A stretch of 64,000 nucleotides of DNA from Zymoseptoria tritici IPO323 (GCF_000219625.1 NC_018218.1:2728001-2792000), one strand, 5' to 3'. Positions 10,781 through 21,610 are shown, counted from the first letter of the stretch. Numbers and translations: made by a program. The notes: generated from the sequence alone by a model not told the origin.

Positions 10781-11984
10781 TCAAGCATGACGATAAGGCT
10801 CTGACCCGACCTGCTGCGCATAATGCCTGTTTCCACCCAGTCCGCCCGACGAATACGACGTCGGCTGCGCATAGTCATTCAAGGGCACCGACTCCTCTCC
10901 ACCATGTCCCGCATACGGACTCGTAACCCTCTCATAATCCCCACCCGTCTTCTCAACCTGCAATCCACGACTCCTCCTCTCACCAGCCCAGGCCGCATGG
11001 TGCTGCTGGTCGGCAACACCGTACCCTTGGCCTTTCGGCTCGGCGTTCCATAGTCCGCCTTTGTTGCTACGGTGGTGAGGGTTGCTGCGTCCGGAACAGC
11101 AGCAGATGGAGAAGAGCCAGAAGAGGGAGCCGGCGAGGGAAAAGGCTACGGCGAGCCAGACGACGGTTAGTTGAGGTGTGGAGAGAGAGAGCTTGATGCC
11201 GTAGTCGTCGAGGACTTTGTTCAGAGCGGGCACGAGGACGGAGAAGAGGATCGTGGACATGAGGACTGCGATGAAGGTGAAGAGGGTTGAGATCTAGGAG
11301 GTGATATTAGCTGGGTGAGTCGAAGTCGGAAAGCGGATGGAGGGAACGTACCAATGCGAGAATCCAGGTGCACAGAGATCCTATGCGACTGAACACAGCG
11401 AATATGCCAACCACGAGAGTCGCAAGCGTTGTCCAGAATGCGACTTGGTATGCAATGAACATCCACTTCGCAACCGTGCGATATGCGTGTAGGGCCTCCT
11501 TGCCGCTCTTGCCCAAGATCTTCTCCTCGTAATCATTGATGTTGTCCGCGACATTGTGGATCGCCGCCTGGATCGCGTTATCGGAAGCCGAGCCCGATGA
11601 GTCTTTCGTCGCATTGGCGACCTCCAATCCCCACACTTTCACCGGATCGAAGACGAAGTTCTGTTTCCGCTTCGAGCACTTGTCCATGTCGGTGTCTCCA
11701 TCGGCGGAGGAGTTGGCCGTGCAGTAATTCCACAGGTGGATTTGGTAGATGTCTGCGACGGAGCCGGTGTCTTGGACTTGTTGCAAAGCCAATGCGAGCG
11801 TGCTGTCACCGGAGATCGAGGTTGACGTAAAGTTGGTGAGATTGGCCGTGAAGAACGACATGCTATTCAGCGTGTCGTTGGACTTGTTGATGCCACCTAA
11901 CTGGACAAGTAGGAGGCAGATGAGGGAGGCCAGCGTGAGGAGCATTGGCGTGAGAATGCATGCTGCTCTGCCGGCTTTGCCCAT
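10781..11984 (-). CDS. SUR7/PalI-family plasma membrane protein
   Basis: Two exons: 11984-11352 and 11293-10781. They are joined across a 58-nt phase-0 intron (11294-11351) that begins GTACGT and ends CTAG. The spliced product is 381 residues with four predicted membrane spans. One is near the N-terminus (after MGKAGRAACILTP), two are in the middle (around AYQVAFWTTLATLVVG and across the exon junction), and one is around VVWLAVAFSLAGSLFW. A large loop between spans 1 and 2 carries the family pattern of a Trp-Asn-Tyr-Cys motif and a second Cys before KRKQNFVFDP. A soluble tail follows the last span. SUR7-type proteins mark eisosome-associated membrane compartments and affect wall and membrane organisation; PalI/Rim9 relatives take part in pH sensing. 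I cannot separate these on sequence alone. The start 38 codons downstream of the longest frame begins right at the first membrane region. Confidence 0.82.
11294..11351 (-). other. Spliceosomal intron of the SUR7-family gene
   Basis: 58 nt, donor GTACGT, acceptor CTAG, phase 0. Removing it joins the halves of a continuous membrane span (ILAL to ISTLFTF). Confidence 0.85.
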
Positions 11985-13414
11985 GGTGTCGTTGCGGTTG
12001 CGGTACTGTGAATGCGATCGGAAGCGACAGACGGTTGATCGTGGGAATGGAGAGGCGAGGTAGGAATGGTGATTTCGATGTAGAGATAGGCAGAACAAAG
12101 AGAGATGGAGGAACGAGAAAAGGAGGTTGTTTGTTACTGTACCTGGGAATATAAGAAAAGATGTACATCACCGCTGGACACGCGCATGGATGAGTGTTGT
12201 GCGGGCGGAGCAAAGTGCCTATTCATCATTGCAGTGGCATCGTGGCTGGGGGCTGACGAACAATCCCTGCGGCCTCCACCAACAACGTGACAACACCCCC
12301 GGGCGCAGAGATCTTGAGTCTTGGGCTGTACGGAGAAACTCAATGCTTTCGATGCGATGAATGTCGCTCGGCCACAATCGTTGGTACGCATGTGTTTTCG
12401 ACAGCAGACCTCATATTTGCTCACCAAAGACAGCAACGCCTCAGCCTCGTCGCCCCCATCTCACAAGAGGATCTGCAACCAGCCTTACGCAATGCCACGA
12501 ATCCTGCCTCCACACGCCAGACTCACAGTGAAACACCTAAATCCGTCTCGACAATCTGGCTCACGCTGCCAAGTGTCACAGCCGCGTGGTTATAGTCGAT
12601 AGCACTGAGCTACGATAAGCCGATATTCAAGCGTTCAATGCATCTTCGCATCGAATGTCTTCGTTGGCAGTGCAAACGGGTGCACTCGCATCACTCTTCC
12701 CATCAATTGGACCATGAAACCCACCCCACCGCCGATCAAGTGTCATCCTTTTGAGCCTCAAACCGTGGCATTCCAAAAATAGCGGGCCCTTTTGCCGCGC
12801 ACGAGACCGCGTGAGATTCTGGGCCGATGAAGGTGGGTGCCAGCGCTGCCTTTGTCATCCTAATATAGCCAACATGTTGGCAGCGGACTGTAAAGTAAAG
12901 CCTCGAGGGATTGTCACCAAGATGCGATGCGTCGAAAGAAGCGATGGCTGACCAAAAAGTGATAGTAGTAGTACAATGGTATCGATGCTCTGAACGGAAG
13001 TGAAAGCTATCTCCTCTCCATCGTATTTGCAATCGTGTCCAAGGAAGATCAAAAAGATCCATTCCGCATTCCAAACAAGTGAGCGCCGTTCCCTCATGCT
13101 CTGGGGGAGGTCGTGTCGCTTCATATTTCGCTCCACTGCGCCACCGTGAGAACTCCATGCTCTCCACAGGCAATAGCCCATGATCAAACCCTCCTTTTAC
13201 CAATGGAGGAAGCGCCCTTTGCTCCCTCCTGCAGAGTGCATCCTAGACTCCGCGCATGCATTGTTGTGAGATGAACAAAAGAAAACCCGCAATCCAGCTC
13301 CTGGATGCTGGCTAATCGATAAGGATATATAAAACGTGGATGTATGTGAATAAAGATGAGGTTCCCGGTCAGCCAGAGGATCCGGATTAAAAAGGTAGTA
13401 AGGCTCGCCACGGC
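11985..13414. other. Intergenic region, no gene recognised
   Basis: About 1.4 kb between two minus-strand genes, holding the SUR7-family leader on the left and the PNG1 3' flank on the right. Frames up to 155 codons occur on both strands, but none has a domain, a splice pattern or coding-like composition. Confidence 0.5.
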
Positions 13415-14909
13415 TCAATGCTGATGCTGATCCCGTGGCTGATGCTGATGTTGATTCTGCGTCCTCGGATCCCGGGCCCTCGCGCGCTCCAGCTGTAGTC
13501 TCGCCTCTGCAGCTTTCTGCGCATCGACATCACTCCCAACATTTTGTTGCCGAGAATCGCCGCCCTTCTCGCTTCCACTTCCAGGGATGATTCGGCTGAC
13601 ATTGAAAGCGATGGCCTCGATGATGAGAGAGCGGAGGTACTCTTCCTCTTGCATGTCTTCTTTCACCAGTCGGAAGCGCTCCATCTTATCCATGTCACGG
13701 CGGCGGAGGGCTTTGATCTCGGAGAGGATGTGCGCGAGGACTCCTTCGGCAGCTCTGTTGCGGGGCGCACCGTTCTCGTTCGGACTGCGAACGTAGCGGC
13801 GGGTTACATCCTGGCAGCCGTCTGCGGAAAAGGCGATGCAGTACGACATCTTCTTACCCCAGCCTGGTTTGACGTTAGTGGATGGGTATGCGACGAGAAT
13901 AGACAGTGAACATACCACGAGTGTAAAGCAAGGGTGCATCCCATGCCTCTTCGCAGACATCGACATGCACCCAGCGCTCGCGGTGAGCGCTCCACACCTC
14001 TGTCCAAACGTGATCTTCGGCGTTCCATACCCAGCGCACGCGGCTGCCGACCGCTCGGCACAGCATGCTGAAGCAGTTGGCCCACTCTCCCACACGTCCT
14101 CTCCGTGTCTGCAACAACACGAATGCGTCGTTGTATCGTGGGAATCGCTCGAAAGACTGGCATTGGGCGTTGCTGCACTGGTATAGTTCGACTCGATTCG
14201 CACCGCGGGCAGACTCGTCTGGGATCGGTGCGACCATGCCAGTAGCTACTGTTGGTGCCCGACACAGCGAGCACTTCGGGTTGTTGACCCATTGGAAAAA
14301 GTCATTCTTGAACCACTTCATCAATGCGCGGATGACGCAATCCTGGTATCCCCAAGCGGCCTTGGTCTTTGGTCCTAGTGATTGTGCTTCGGCTTCGAAC
14401 AGATCCGACTCTTCTTGCGCTTCGTCGTATATGCGCTGGAGAGGGATGACGCCGAGCGCCTCGTCTAACAGTCCTGGGTTCTCCCATTTCAGTGGTGTGT
14501 TCGACAAGGACATGAGCATGCTTCGAAATCGCAGTGATTTTTGGTCGGTTGGAGGGGTGATTAATGTGGGAATGTTCTTGAGCGATGAGTATGCTGGTGG
14601 TGGTGAGGCTGGTCGCGTGGGTGCATCGTGTTGTGAGGGCGCAGGAGGAGCGTCTCGTGTTGGTAATTGCGGTGTTGCGTCGCGATGTGATGATCGAGGA
14701 GGAGTCTGAGGGACGACGACGAGCGAGGGTGTCGCGCGCGAGGACGAACGTCGAATGGAGCCCGGTCGACTGCTCAATTCGTTCATGCGCTTCGTGGAGA
14801 GTGTACGGCGGAACTGCACGGTCAAGTCCTTGGCCCAGTCTTCAGAAAGTGGCTGCGACGAGGGGACGGGCTTTCGGCGCGGGACTCGGTTGAGATTGTT
14901 GTCGGCCAT
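13415..14909 (-). CDS. PNG1: Png1-type peptide:N-glycanase homologue with catalytic Cys replaced by Val
   Basis: Two exons (14909-13916 and 13863-13415) join over a 52-nt phase-1 intron with donor GTATGT, branch CTAAC and acceptor CAG, giving 480 residues. Residues 1-120 are Ser/Pro/Arg-rich. The transglutaminase-like core follows, with a zinc site of CSLC (213-216) and CSNAQC (245-250). Next come the motifs around [10 protein letters not shown] (271-280), WNAEDHVW (His300), RWVHVDVCE (Asp317), and [15 protein letters not shown] in exon 2. In active enzymes the first motif is GRCGEW and the Cys is the nucleophile. Here position 273 is Val, while His300 and Asp317 are kept. Loss of this Cys is described for filamentous ascomycete homologues such as Neurospora, so the protein is probably a non-enzymatic member, possibly a scaffold in quality control or polarity. 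The C-terminus is a His/Gln-rich tail. The start [14 protein letters not shown] is chosen over one 44 codons upstream. Confidence 0.88.
13864..13915 (-). other. Spliceosomal intron of PNG1
   Basis: 52 nt, donor GTATGT, branch-like CACTAAC, acceptor CCAG. Splicing restores the conserved [12 protein letters not shown] stretch across the junction. Confidence 0.88.
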
Positions 14910-16938
14910 GCTGGCGGGTGCGACGAGGTGTCGGTGTATACGGTTTCGCAGTCCTTGTCGAAATGGAGAGCGCAACGGCGGTGGATGTCTCGAAGGAGAG
15001 CGTAGACAAGACGACCGTCTGGAAGTCGAACGTCGGCTCACCAGGTGCGTCGCTCAGCCACTTCGTCCGAGCACAGCCCTGCTTTTTCCTTCCTTTGCCG
15101 ATCGAATTGTTGGGAGGCTGTGGCCAAAAGAGAGTGTGCCGTCGACGAGGATCCCGCGCTGCAGTGGTCGGATTGTCGAATATGCAGTCGTCGGGGACTC
15201 TCGTGGGCGAGACTGGGAGTGCCGTAGGAGAGAAAGGCTCGAATCAGTCGCTGCCGGCGGGTGTGAGTGAGATGAATGAGGGCGAGGCAGAGAGCCGGGA
15301 AAGCTTGGACCACCAGGGGTACGCAAGCGTCGAGAGGTTTGCGCGTTCAGCTCGGTCCAACTTCGAACATGATGACCCTGGGCGAGACCACTGGACGCGC
15401 AACCACCACGGAAAAAGTCGAACCCACGCATGACGGGAGTTGGACATGTTCATTACCGTGGTATATCCAGACGTGTTATAGCTGTCTACGACTGTCTACG
15501 ACTGTCTCTCCAGGATGACTGCTGTTCCACACGGTTCTCACACATCCCTCTACGACCATCTCCGGTGTCATGAGTGTAGGAGGCTGCGTGATGCGTCGTC
15601 CTCCCGCTTGGCGTGGTCGGTCTTCTCTCTGGTCTGAACATGCTCCGCCCTTGGTCTACGCAGATCCGCTTGTCGTCTGCCGCGTCGACGTCCACTAAAT
15701 TGATCGACATCGTGGTGTCAAAGGCCGTGCCTTTAGATCCATCTTGCGTACCAGGATGCTTTCGACCAATTATTGACGAACAGCTCAAAGCGACAAGGCA
15801 TATGCTCCGAACTCGGGTGGTCAAGACTTCCTCTGGCCCATACCGCTACTTCCGGATGGAGTAGCACGTTACAATTACGAACAAGAACATCGCAAGACCT
15901 TCGACTCCTCTGCTCTCTGATTTGATATACTCAATCGACAGCGATGCAGACTCAGGCTCACGAGTCCCGAGAGGTCGTCTTTTCCGACCCATGTAATCTC
16001 CCGGCGTGGATCGCCTTCAAGTTCCACCATCTGACGCGGCTTGCCACCTGCTACTGCTTCACCACCATTTGAAGCTGTCAGAACTGCAGGCAACATGCAT
16101 GTCTTATGGCGAAGCCTGTGATGAGGTCCGCAGAAGATAATCCACGTGTTACGCCTACGTTGCTATCTTCCAGATGCTGGGTCCCATCGTGTATGCTCCC
16201 TCACAATAATCAACGAAGAGCCCACGATTGACCAGGGAGTTGATTGGGCACTCGCTGGCTTAATGTTTAGAGTTCTGCTGCTAACCGTAACAAGCCGCGT
16301 CGGCTTCTTGATCAAAGGCCGTCGAGGACCTCTGGTGCTTGGATATTGCTCTTTACATCCGCTCCGTTCATATGTTGGCAAGTAAAGGAGGTGTCATTAA
16401 CGGGCCTCTTACTACGGTAATCCTTCTCGAAACCTGTCGAGTGGCCAAGTCTCTCATCAATGCTTCCAAGCCTGTCGTTCGACCACATATTGATTCGTCA
16501 CCCGCCTGACGAAGCCATTGAGAGACGAGTCTGAACAGCCCGCCGGAATCACTCGCTTTTCTCCATCTGACCCTCCTTCCTTTCTCGATGTGGATGCCCA
16601 TTTTTTACCCATGTTTTACACACGCACGCGCAGAAGACCGTCCCTTGGCTCGCGAGCAACGCAACACCAAAAGCACGCCGAGATTCAGAAGATACACAAT
16701 GGGACTGGAGCCGGACGTGGAACCCCAAAATCGTGTGAACGGGAGAAACAGCTGAGCCTGGTAGTGAGCGTGCGAGTATTCGTCATTCACCCGCTGCTAT
16801 TCATGTGAACAGCGTCGTTACATTCATCTACTCCCCATCACAACTTTTGTCGTCTCCTCGTGTCCGAACTACCTGACCACGTCAGCAGTCATCCCTTCCA
16901 CCCAGACCATATGTACAAAGGAGCATCACACCAACTCA
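14910..16938. other. Intergenic region, no gene recognised
   Basis: Two kilobases containing the PNG1 promoter on the left and the S-formylglutathione hydrolase 3' flank on the right. Frames of up to 171 codons overlap on both strands around 14,750-15,430 without any recognisable motif. A short tandem repeat lies at 15482-15508. No RNA gene was seen. Confidence 0.5.
15482..15508. repeat. Short tandem repeat, 10-bp unit
   Basis: The unit CTGTCTACGA occurs twice, followed by a partial third copy. It is too short to carry a clear function. Confidence 0.6.
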
Positions 16939-17850
16939 CTATGCCAGCAAGTACTTGGCCGCATGCTCCACATGGTCGTCCGCAAAAGTGCTGATGAAGA
17001 AGTAGCTGTGATCGTAGCCGTCCTGGAAGCGAACGTTGACCTTCTTGCCCGCCTTCTTCGCCGCCTCTTGCAAATTCTCCGGCAGCAGCTGCTTCTGCTT
17101 GTAGAAGTTGTCTCCGGTGCCCACATCGATGAGGATATCTGTTTCGTTGGGAAACTTGGGCAGAAGCTCCGTAGCGTCGTGTTCGCTCCACTTCGCCTTG
17201 TTGTCCGCACCGAAGTAGCCTGAGAACGCCTTTTCCCCCCATGGGCAGTTGACTGGGTTGGAAATGGGAGCGAATGCCGAGACGGACTTGTACATGCCCG
17301 GGTTCTTGAGGAAGAGCGTGAGCGCGCCGTGGCCACCCATACTGTGCCCTGTGATGGACACTCGCTTGCCGTCCAGCTCTTTGAATTGCGCGAACAAGGC
17401 TTCGGGGAGCTCTTTCGTGATGTAGCTGTACATATTGTAGCCCTTGTTGTATGGCTCCTTGGTTGCGTCGACGTAGAAGCCTGCGCCGCTGCCAAAGTCG
17501 TAGCTCTCGTCTTCGCCCTCGATGTTCAATCCACGAGGAGAAGTATCGGGATATACGATAGCAATGCCCTTCTCGGCGGCCTTGTGCTGGAAGAATCCTT
17601 TCTCGGCGCCGTTGTCGCCTGTGCAGGTGAGGCCGGCGAGGTAGAAGAGGACCGGGCTTGGTTTCGAGGAGCTTGCGGATGGTGGAAGGTACAGGTTGAG
17701 TTTCATTTCGCATTTGTTGACCGTGGACTGTCATTTCAGTTAGGATTGAAGACAATGGCATCTTTCCACGTCTGTCTAACATACCTGGTGAGTGAGCTTC
17801 AACAGCTTGCCGCCGAAGTTATTGATCGTAGCAGTAGTTTCGAAAGACAT
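16939..17850 (-). CDS. S-formylglutathione hydrolase (esterase D family)
   Basis: Two exons, 17850-17785 (22 codons) and 17727-16939, separated by a 57-nt phase-0 intron with donor GTATGT and acceptor ACAG, give 284 residues, the usual family length. The protein is an alpha/beta hydrolase that cleaves S-formylglutathione to formate and glutathione, the last step of glutathione-dependent formaldehyde removal in the cytosol. Exon 1 (MSFETTATINNFGGKLLKL) is the expected N-terminus. The nucleophile elbow GHSMGGHGA places Ser151, GTGDNF gives Asp228 and GYDHSYFF gives His262. These spacings agree with the Ser-Asp-His triad of the human enzyme. The LAGLTCT motif near residue 55 supplies the oxyanion region. 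Catalytic and structural motifs are complete, so I expect an active enzyme. Confidence 0.93.
17728..17784 (-). other. Spliceosomal intron of S-formylglutathione hydrolase
   Basis: 57 nt, donor GTATGT, branch-like CCTAACT, acceptor ACAG, phase 0. It joins KLTHQ to STVNKCEMKL, matching the family alignment. Confidence 0.87.
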
Positions 17851-18314
17851 ATTGGAGTATTTTCGGAAGGATGTGCAGGTCAATTGGGATCGCGCGCGTC
17901 GGAGCAAAGCGTGTGAGTACAGTGTAGTGGAGTGAAGAGACAGCAATGGCATGTGTTGGAAAGTTGTTCGGCGATGGAGGGGAAAGCTATCATTCTTCCT
18001 CCAGGTTCTTGGTGGGGTCAGACAGGGCTGACGTAAATGCGGCGGTAAAGCGGAAGTGAAAGTGAATGCGGAAATGTCAAGCGCTGCTACAGCATGCTTG
18101 AACGGGGAATGATTTCCCTTCGAAAGTGCTTTGAATGTCGCTTTTAATCCTCGTTATCGGCCAAGAGCAATCGCGACAGCCAGGGCTTTCTGTGTTTTGA
18201 CACTCCCAATTTGATAGTCTCCAACGCCATAACGCCATCGCTTGTCGGTTTCCTCCCTGTGTGAATGCTTCGGGTCCTGATCCCTGTCCTAGATCGATGT
18301 TGTCCAAGACCACT
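17851..18314. other. Intergenic region between two minus-strand genes
   Basis: 464 bp serving as promoter and leader of the hydrolase gene and 3' flank of RPB6. A 78-codon minus-strand frame here has no recognised motif and abuts the RPB6 stop, so it is taken as chance. Confidence 0.5.
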
Positions 18315-18990
18315 CTATAGTAGCTCCTCGCATGTCCAATCCTCGTAGAAGCCGTCTGGAAGGTATCGACGCACGACCAATGGGATCTTCTTCTCTCGCA
18401 ATTCCTTCAGCGCGATCTGAAGAGGGTCGGTCTCGGATTCGACGTCCACTAGCACAGGCGCGCCCATGCTGTCCAACATAAGTTAATCGAATGATCCGCT
18501 TGTGATTCAGGTTGGTCTATACAAACCTTATTTGCAGAGCCCTTGTGCCCAACACTCTTGCGCGCTCGTATTTGGTCATGTATGGGGTGGTCGTTCTCTT
18601 TTCTGCGGCAATCTTCTTGCTCTTGATGGTCTTCACGGCATTCACAAGACCCGGCTCGCCGCTCGCAACTACGTTGTTTTGTGTGCCATCGGTGTAGTCT
18701 GTGCTGTTCAAGTCGCCTTGCGGATTATCCGGATCAATGTCGGCGTCTGCCACTTGTCAGAGAGGGAGTCCAGGCTCGAGTTCTCTTCCCAGTCTGGCTC
18801 AGCATACCGTCGAGATTCTCTGCGTACTCTTCCTCTTCGATCAAGTTGTCGTCGAATTCCCTGTCAATGACAGCAAAGGTTAGCGCCAGCAGACCACTGC
18901 GACACTGCGCAGCAAAATGCGCATGACGAGTTCATACTCCGCATCGCCCACATCCCTCATCTCATCGTCCCCGCCGCCATAGTCCGACAT
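18315..18990 (-). CDS. RPB6: RNA polymerases I, II and III shared subunit Rpb6 (RPABC2)
   Basis: Four exons: 18990-18938, 18860-18808, 18746-18527 and 18468-18315. The introns are 77, 61 and 58 nt and all are GT-AG. The joined frame gives 159 residues, close to the family's usual size. The N-terminal third is acidic ([19 protein letters not shown], then [20 protein letters not shown]), as in all Rpb6 proteins. The conserved core begins [21 protein letters not shown], crosses the last junction into [11 protein letters not shown], and continues [20 protein letters not shown]. It ends [18 protein letters not shown]. Rpb6 stabilises the clamp and is needed for assembly of all three nuclear polymerases. 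Because the exons are so short, no long open frame marks this gene. It is divergent from TFIIIA, with 304 bp between start codons. Confidence 0.93.
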
Positions 18991-19294
18991 GATGCGCGCT
19001 GTATGCCTGAATCGGAGTCTAAGAGAGGACGCTGACTGCCGTGATAGTCTCGGACGAAAAGCGCGTGGTTCGAGAGATGGTCGAAGTGATGGTGGTTGTT
19101 TGGTAGTTGGGCTTCCGCCGTGCTGTCAAAAATCTCGAATCGCGTACTGAAAGACCCGCGGGACCGGCCGTGGCGCACTATTAAGGTTTCGGAGCCTAGG
19201 CCGGGCTTTGGCGATCTCGAAATATTTCAATTCCTGCTTCAATTCAGGGTTGCTTTCAACAGCAACACCACGCTCATGCACAGCCATCGCCAAG
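18991..19294. promoter_or_regulatory. Divergent promoter of RPB6 and TFIIIA
   Basis: 304 bp separate the RPB6 ATG (minus) and the chosen TFIIIA ATG (plus), so both genes must be driven from this space. If the TFIIIA start lies at the upstream in-frame ATG at 19208, the gap shrinks to 217 bp. No binding site was assigned. Confidence 0.65.
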
Positions 19295-21058
19295 ATGGAG
19301 GCCGCCGCAACGAAGAGGAAGCTTCCCGTTGAGGAGTCCACTCCGGTGAAGAAGGCTCGCCATCAGCCATCGACAGAAATCGACGACAATTCCTCGGCTT
19401 CATCAACACCTTCTTTAGCAGATACGGCCACGGCTACCGCGACCGCTTTCACTACCACGTCTACCACCACAAGACGGGAGAAGAAGTTTGTATGCCCATA
19501 CGAAGGATGCAACTCGGCATATGATCGGCCTGTGCGACTGAAGGGACACATCAACACTCACACTGGAGAACGTCCATTCGCATGCAACGAGCCAGGCTGC
19601 GGCAAGACATTCTGCAAACCTGAGCACTTGCTACGCCATGTGGATCAGAATCACGGCGGAGAAACATTCACATGCACGAGAAAGATTGGTCCAGATGAGA
19701 CGTGCGGCAAACAGTTCACTTCATCGTACAGGCTGAGACGCCACGAGGCTCGTCACCAAGAGAAGGATGAGACGACATGTACGTGGGAGGGATGTAACAA
19801 GGTATTCCGCAAGCAGGACACATTGCAACGCCACATCAGGAAGGACCATCTCGGCGAGGACTCATACGTCTGTGACCATGACATGGGCAATGGAGAAACG
19901 TGCGGTCAAAGTTTCGCGACTCCAGGTTTGCTCAAGGGCCATACGCAGCGTGAACACGCTGCGCCGAAATACTGGTGTGACATTTGCACCAACGCTGCCA
20001 ATCCTGAAGTGGAGGAACTCAGTGCACCAATTCACAACGATCTGGATCCCGAGTTCTTACCGACGGCGGAGGATCTGATGGAGATTCCCGAGGGAGTTAA
20101 TGCCGACCTCATGCGCAACCTCTCTGTAGAAGACAACGCACCCAGAGTTGTCCGACTACCCGCCGGTCTTGTGTCTTTTCCGACTCTGCACGACCTCCAG
20201 CGACATAACAAAGCTGTGCATCCGCCAATCTGCATCGAGTGCGGGAAGAAGTGCAGGAGTGGAAAGGTGTGCCAAGGCAAGCAATGCCTGTCTGTTCATC
20301 GACTAACAAAATCCCAGGACTTGAGAGCGCACATCGACATCGAACATCCGCCATCTGGTATCCCGGTAGAGATGCCACCACCAGAGAAGAAGTTCGTCTG
20401 CCCGTACGATGGCTGCATTCGCTCGATCATTGGCAACGGCTTCACCAAGAAAGGCAATGTCGCAGCTCACGTGAAAAGCATGCACAAGAAGGAAAAGAAT
20501 TTCATCTGCGGCGAGTTCGATCTCAGCGACAACGACAAGGTGGCCGGCTGGCATGGCGATGGCTGCGGTCAAAAATTGAGCTCGAAGCAAGGCCTCATTG
20601 CTCATGTGCGAACGCAGCATCTTTGCATTCAAGCGGCTGTTGGCAAGCGAACTGGCCTCAAGGACGAAGATCGGAAGAGGCCGATTAGAAGGACGAGAAG
20701 CGCAATGACCGACTCCGACGACATTTTCAAATCCGAGGAAATGGATGTCGACTACGAGCAGACCCACGCTGATCCCGATCTGACCATGGCTATGCTCACC
20801 GGCTCTGGATATGAGCACTTCCGTCCGATTGCATGCCTTGAGCAAGGCTGTCAGGTACGTTTCGCGAGACAGCAACTGCTAGAGAAGCACCTGGAGCTCT
20901 CGCATGGCTGGCAGATTGAAGACGTCGAGGACGCTATGTCTCGTCCGGAGGAAATGGGCGACCAAGCGGAAGAGATACTTCGACGCGAACTTCAGGAAGG
21001 TATGGCAGGCATCGTCAACGTTGATCCACGGCTGCAGGGTGCTGGAGTTGCGGTCTAG
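19295..21058 (+). CDS. Transcription factor IIIA (5S rRNA gene factor), multi-C2H2
   Basis: Ten C2H2-type units are visible, and their linkers match fungal TFIIIA. Finger 1 is VCPYEGCNSAYDRPVRLKGHINTH, with the TGERPF linker to finger 2, and fingers 3-5 follow closely. A sixth unit has a long insertion between its cysteine pair (YWCDIC) and its histidines. Units 7-9 come next. A spacer of roughly 60 residues with basic KRPIRRTR and an acidic stretch precedes the last finger, CLEQGCQVRFARQQLLEKHLELSH. A long spacer before the final finger is a known feature of yeast TFIIIA. The protein binds the internal control region of 5S genes and recruits TFIIIC and Pol III in the nucleus. A 51-nt intron (20267-20317) must be removed to give finger 7 normal spacing, leaving 570 residues. 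The ATG at 19295 has a better context than the one at 19208. Confidence 0.87.
   Translation: MEAAATKRKLPVEESTPVKKARHQPSTEIDDNSSASSTPSLADTATATATAFTTTSTTTRREKKFVCPYEGCNSAYDRPVRLKGHINTHTGERPFACNEPGCGKTFCKPEHLLRHVDQNHGGETFTCTRKIGPDETCGKQFTSSYRLRRHEARHQEKDETTCTWEGCNKVFRKQDTLQRHIRKDHLGEDSYVCDHDMGNGETCGQSFATPGLLKGHTQREHAAPKYWCDICTNAANPEVEELSAPIHNDLDPEFLPTAEDLMEIPEGVNADLMRNLSVEDNAPRVVRLPAGLVSFPTLHDLQRHNKAVHPPICIECGKKCRSGKVCQGKQCLSVHRLTKSQDLRAHIDIEHPPSGIPVEMPPPEKKFVCPYDGCIRSIIGNGFTKKGNVAAHVKSMHKKEKNFICGEFDLSDNDKVAGWHGDGCGQKLSSKQGLIAHVRTQHLCIQAAVGKRTGLKDEDRKRPIRRTRSAMTDSDDIFKSEEMDVDYEQTHADPDLTMAMLTGSGYEHFRPIACLEQGCQVRFARQQLLEKHLELSHGWQIEDVEDAMSRPEEMGDQAEEILRRELQEGMAGIVNVDPRLQGAGVAV
20267..20317 (+). 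other. In-frame intron in the TFIIIA gene
   Basis: 51 nt, donor GTGTGC, branch GACTAAC, acceptor CCCAG, phase 0. The length is a multiple of three and it holds no stop, so the frame reads through it. Removing it gives CIECGKKCRSGKDLRAHIDIEH-type C2H2 spacing; keeping it inserts 17 residues inside the finger. Confidence 0.85.
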
Positions 21059-21610
21059 AATGAAGGCAGAGGCAAGGGAGTGACGAGTGGGGCGTGAAGG
21101 GTGCGATTGTTCGAAGTATGAGTACGAAATGCAGAAGATCACCGGACATTGATCAAGGGAGGATTCTAGTTCTCTGGCGATCGAGGTAATGGATTGTGCT
21201 TTTAGCGTATGCCACAATTTGAGCATTTACATAGCATAGCGATATCATGATGTACAACGAATGCACGAAATATGATAGGAGATGTGCGTCGGGATCCGCC
21301 GCCTCTTTGTCTTATCTGTCGAGGGTTAGGCGGTCTTCGGGTCTCCTGTCGACAGAACCTTGATAAAGTTCGCCTTCTCTGACGCGGTGTGCTCGCTGGT
21401 CCGATACCCTTTGAACGTCGTTTCGACCTCGCGAGCTCCAGTGTGTCTCGTCGACCTTTCTCGCAGCTGGTGCTCGAGGAAATTGCACAGCCTTGCCATG
21501 CAATCATGTGGGTAGAATGAGGACTCCTCTCGTTGCTGACGTGGGTTCTTGCTTGGTGAAGCAAAGCTGGCAGACATACTCCGGCTCTGATACGTACCGC
21601 AAACCTCGGT
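21059..21610. other. Convergent 3' flanks of TFIIIA and GT90 genes
   Basis: 552 bp between two converging genes. The frames here (up to 120 codons, minus strand) have no recognisable motif. Nothing else was seen. Confidence 0.5.

Noticed and set aside
12736..13203. A 155-codon minus-strand frame between the SUR7-family and PNG1 genes
   Set aside because: No recognisable motif, and another frame overlaps on the same strand; treated as chance.
14065..14709. A 214-codon plus-strand frame over PNG1
   Set aside because: It is the reverse of the PNG1 coding exon; the minus frame has clear family motifs.
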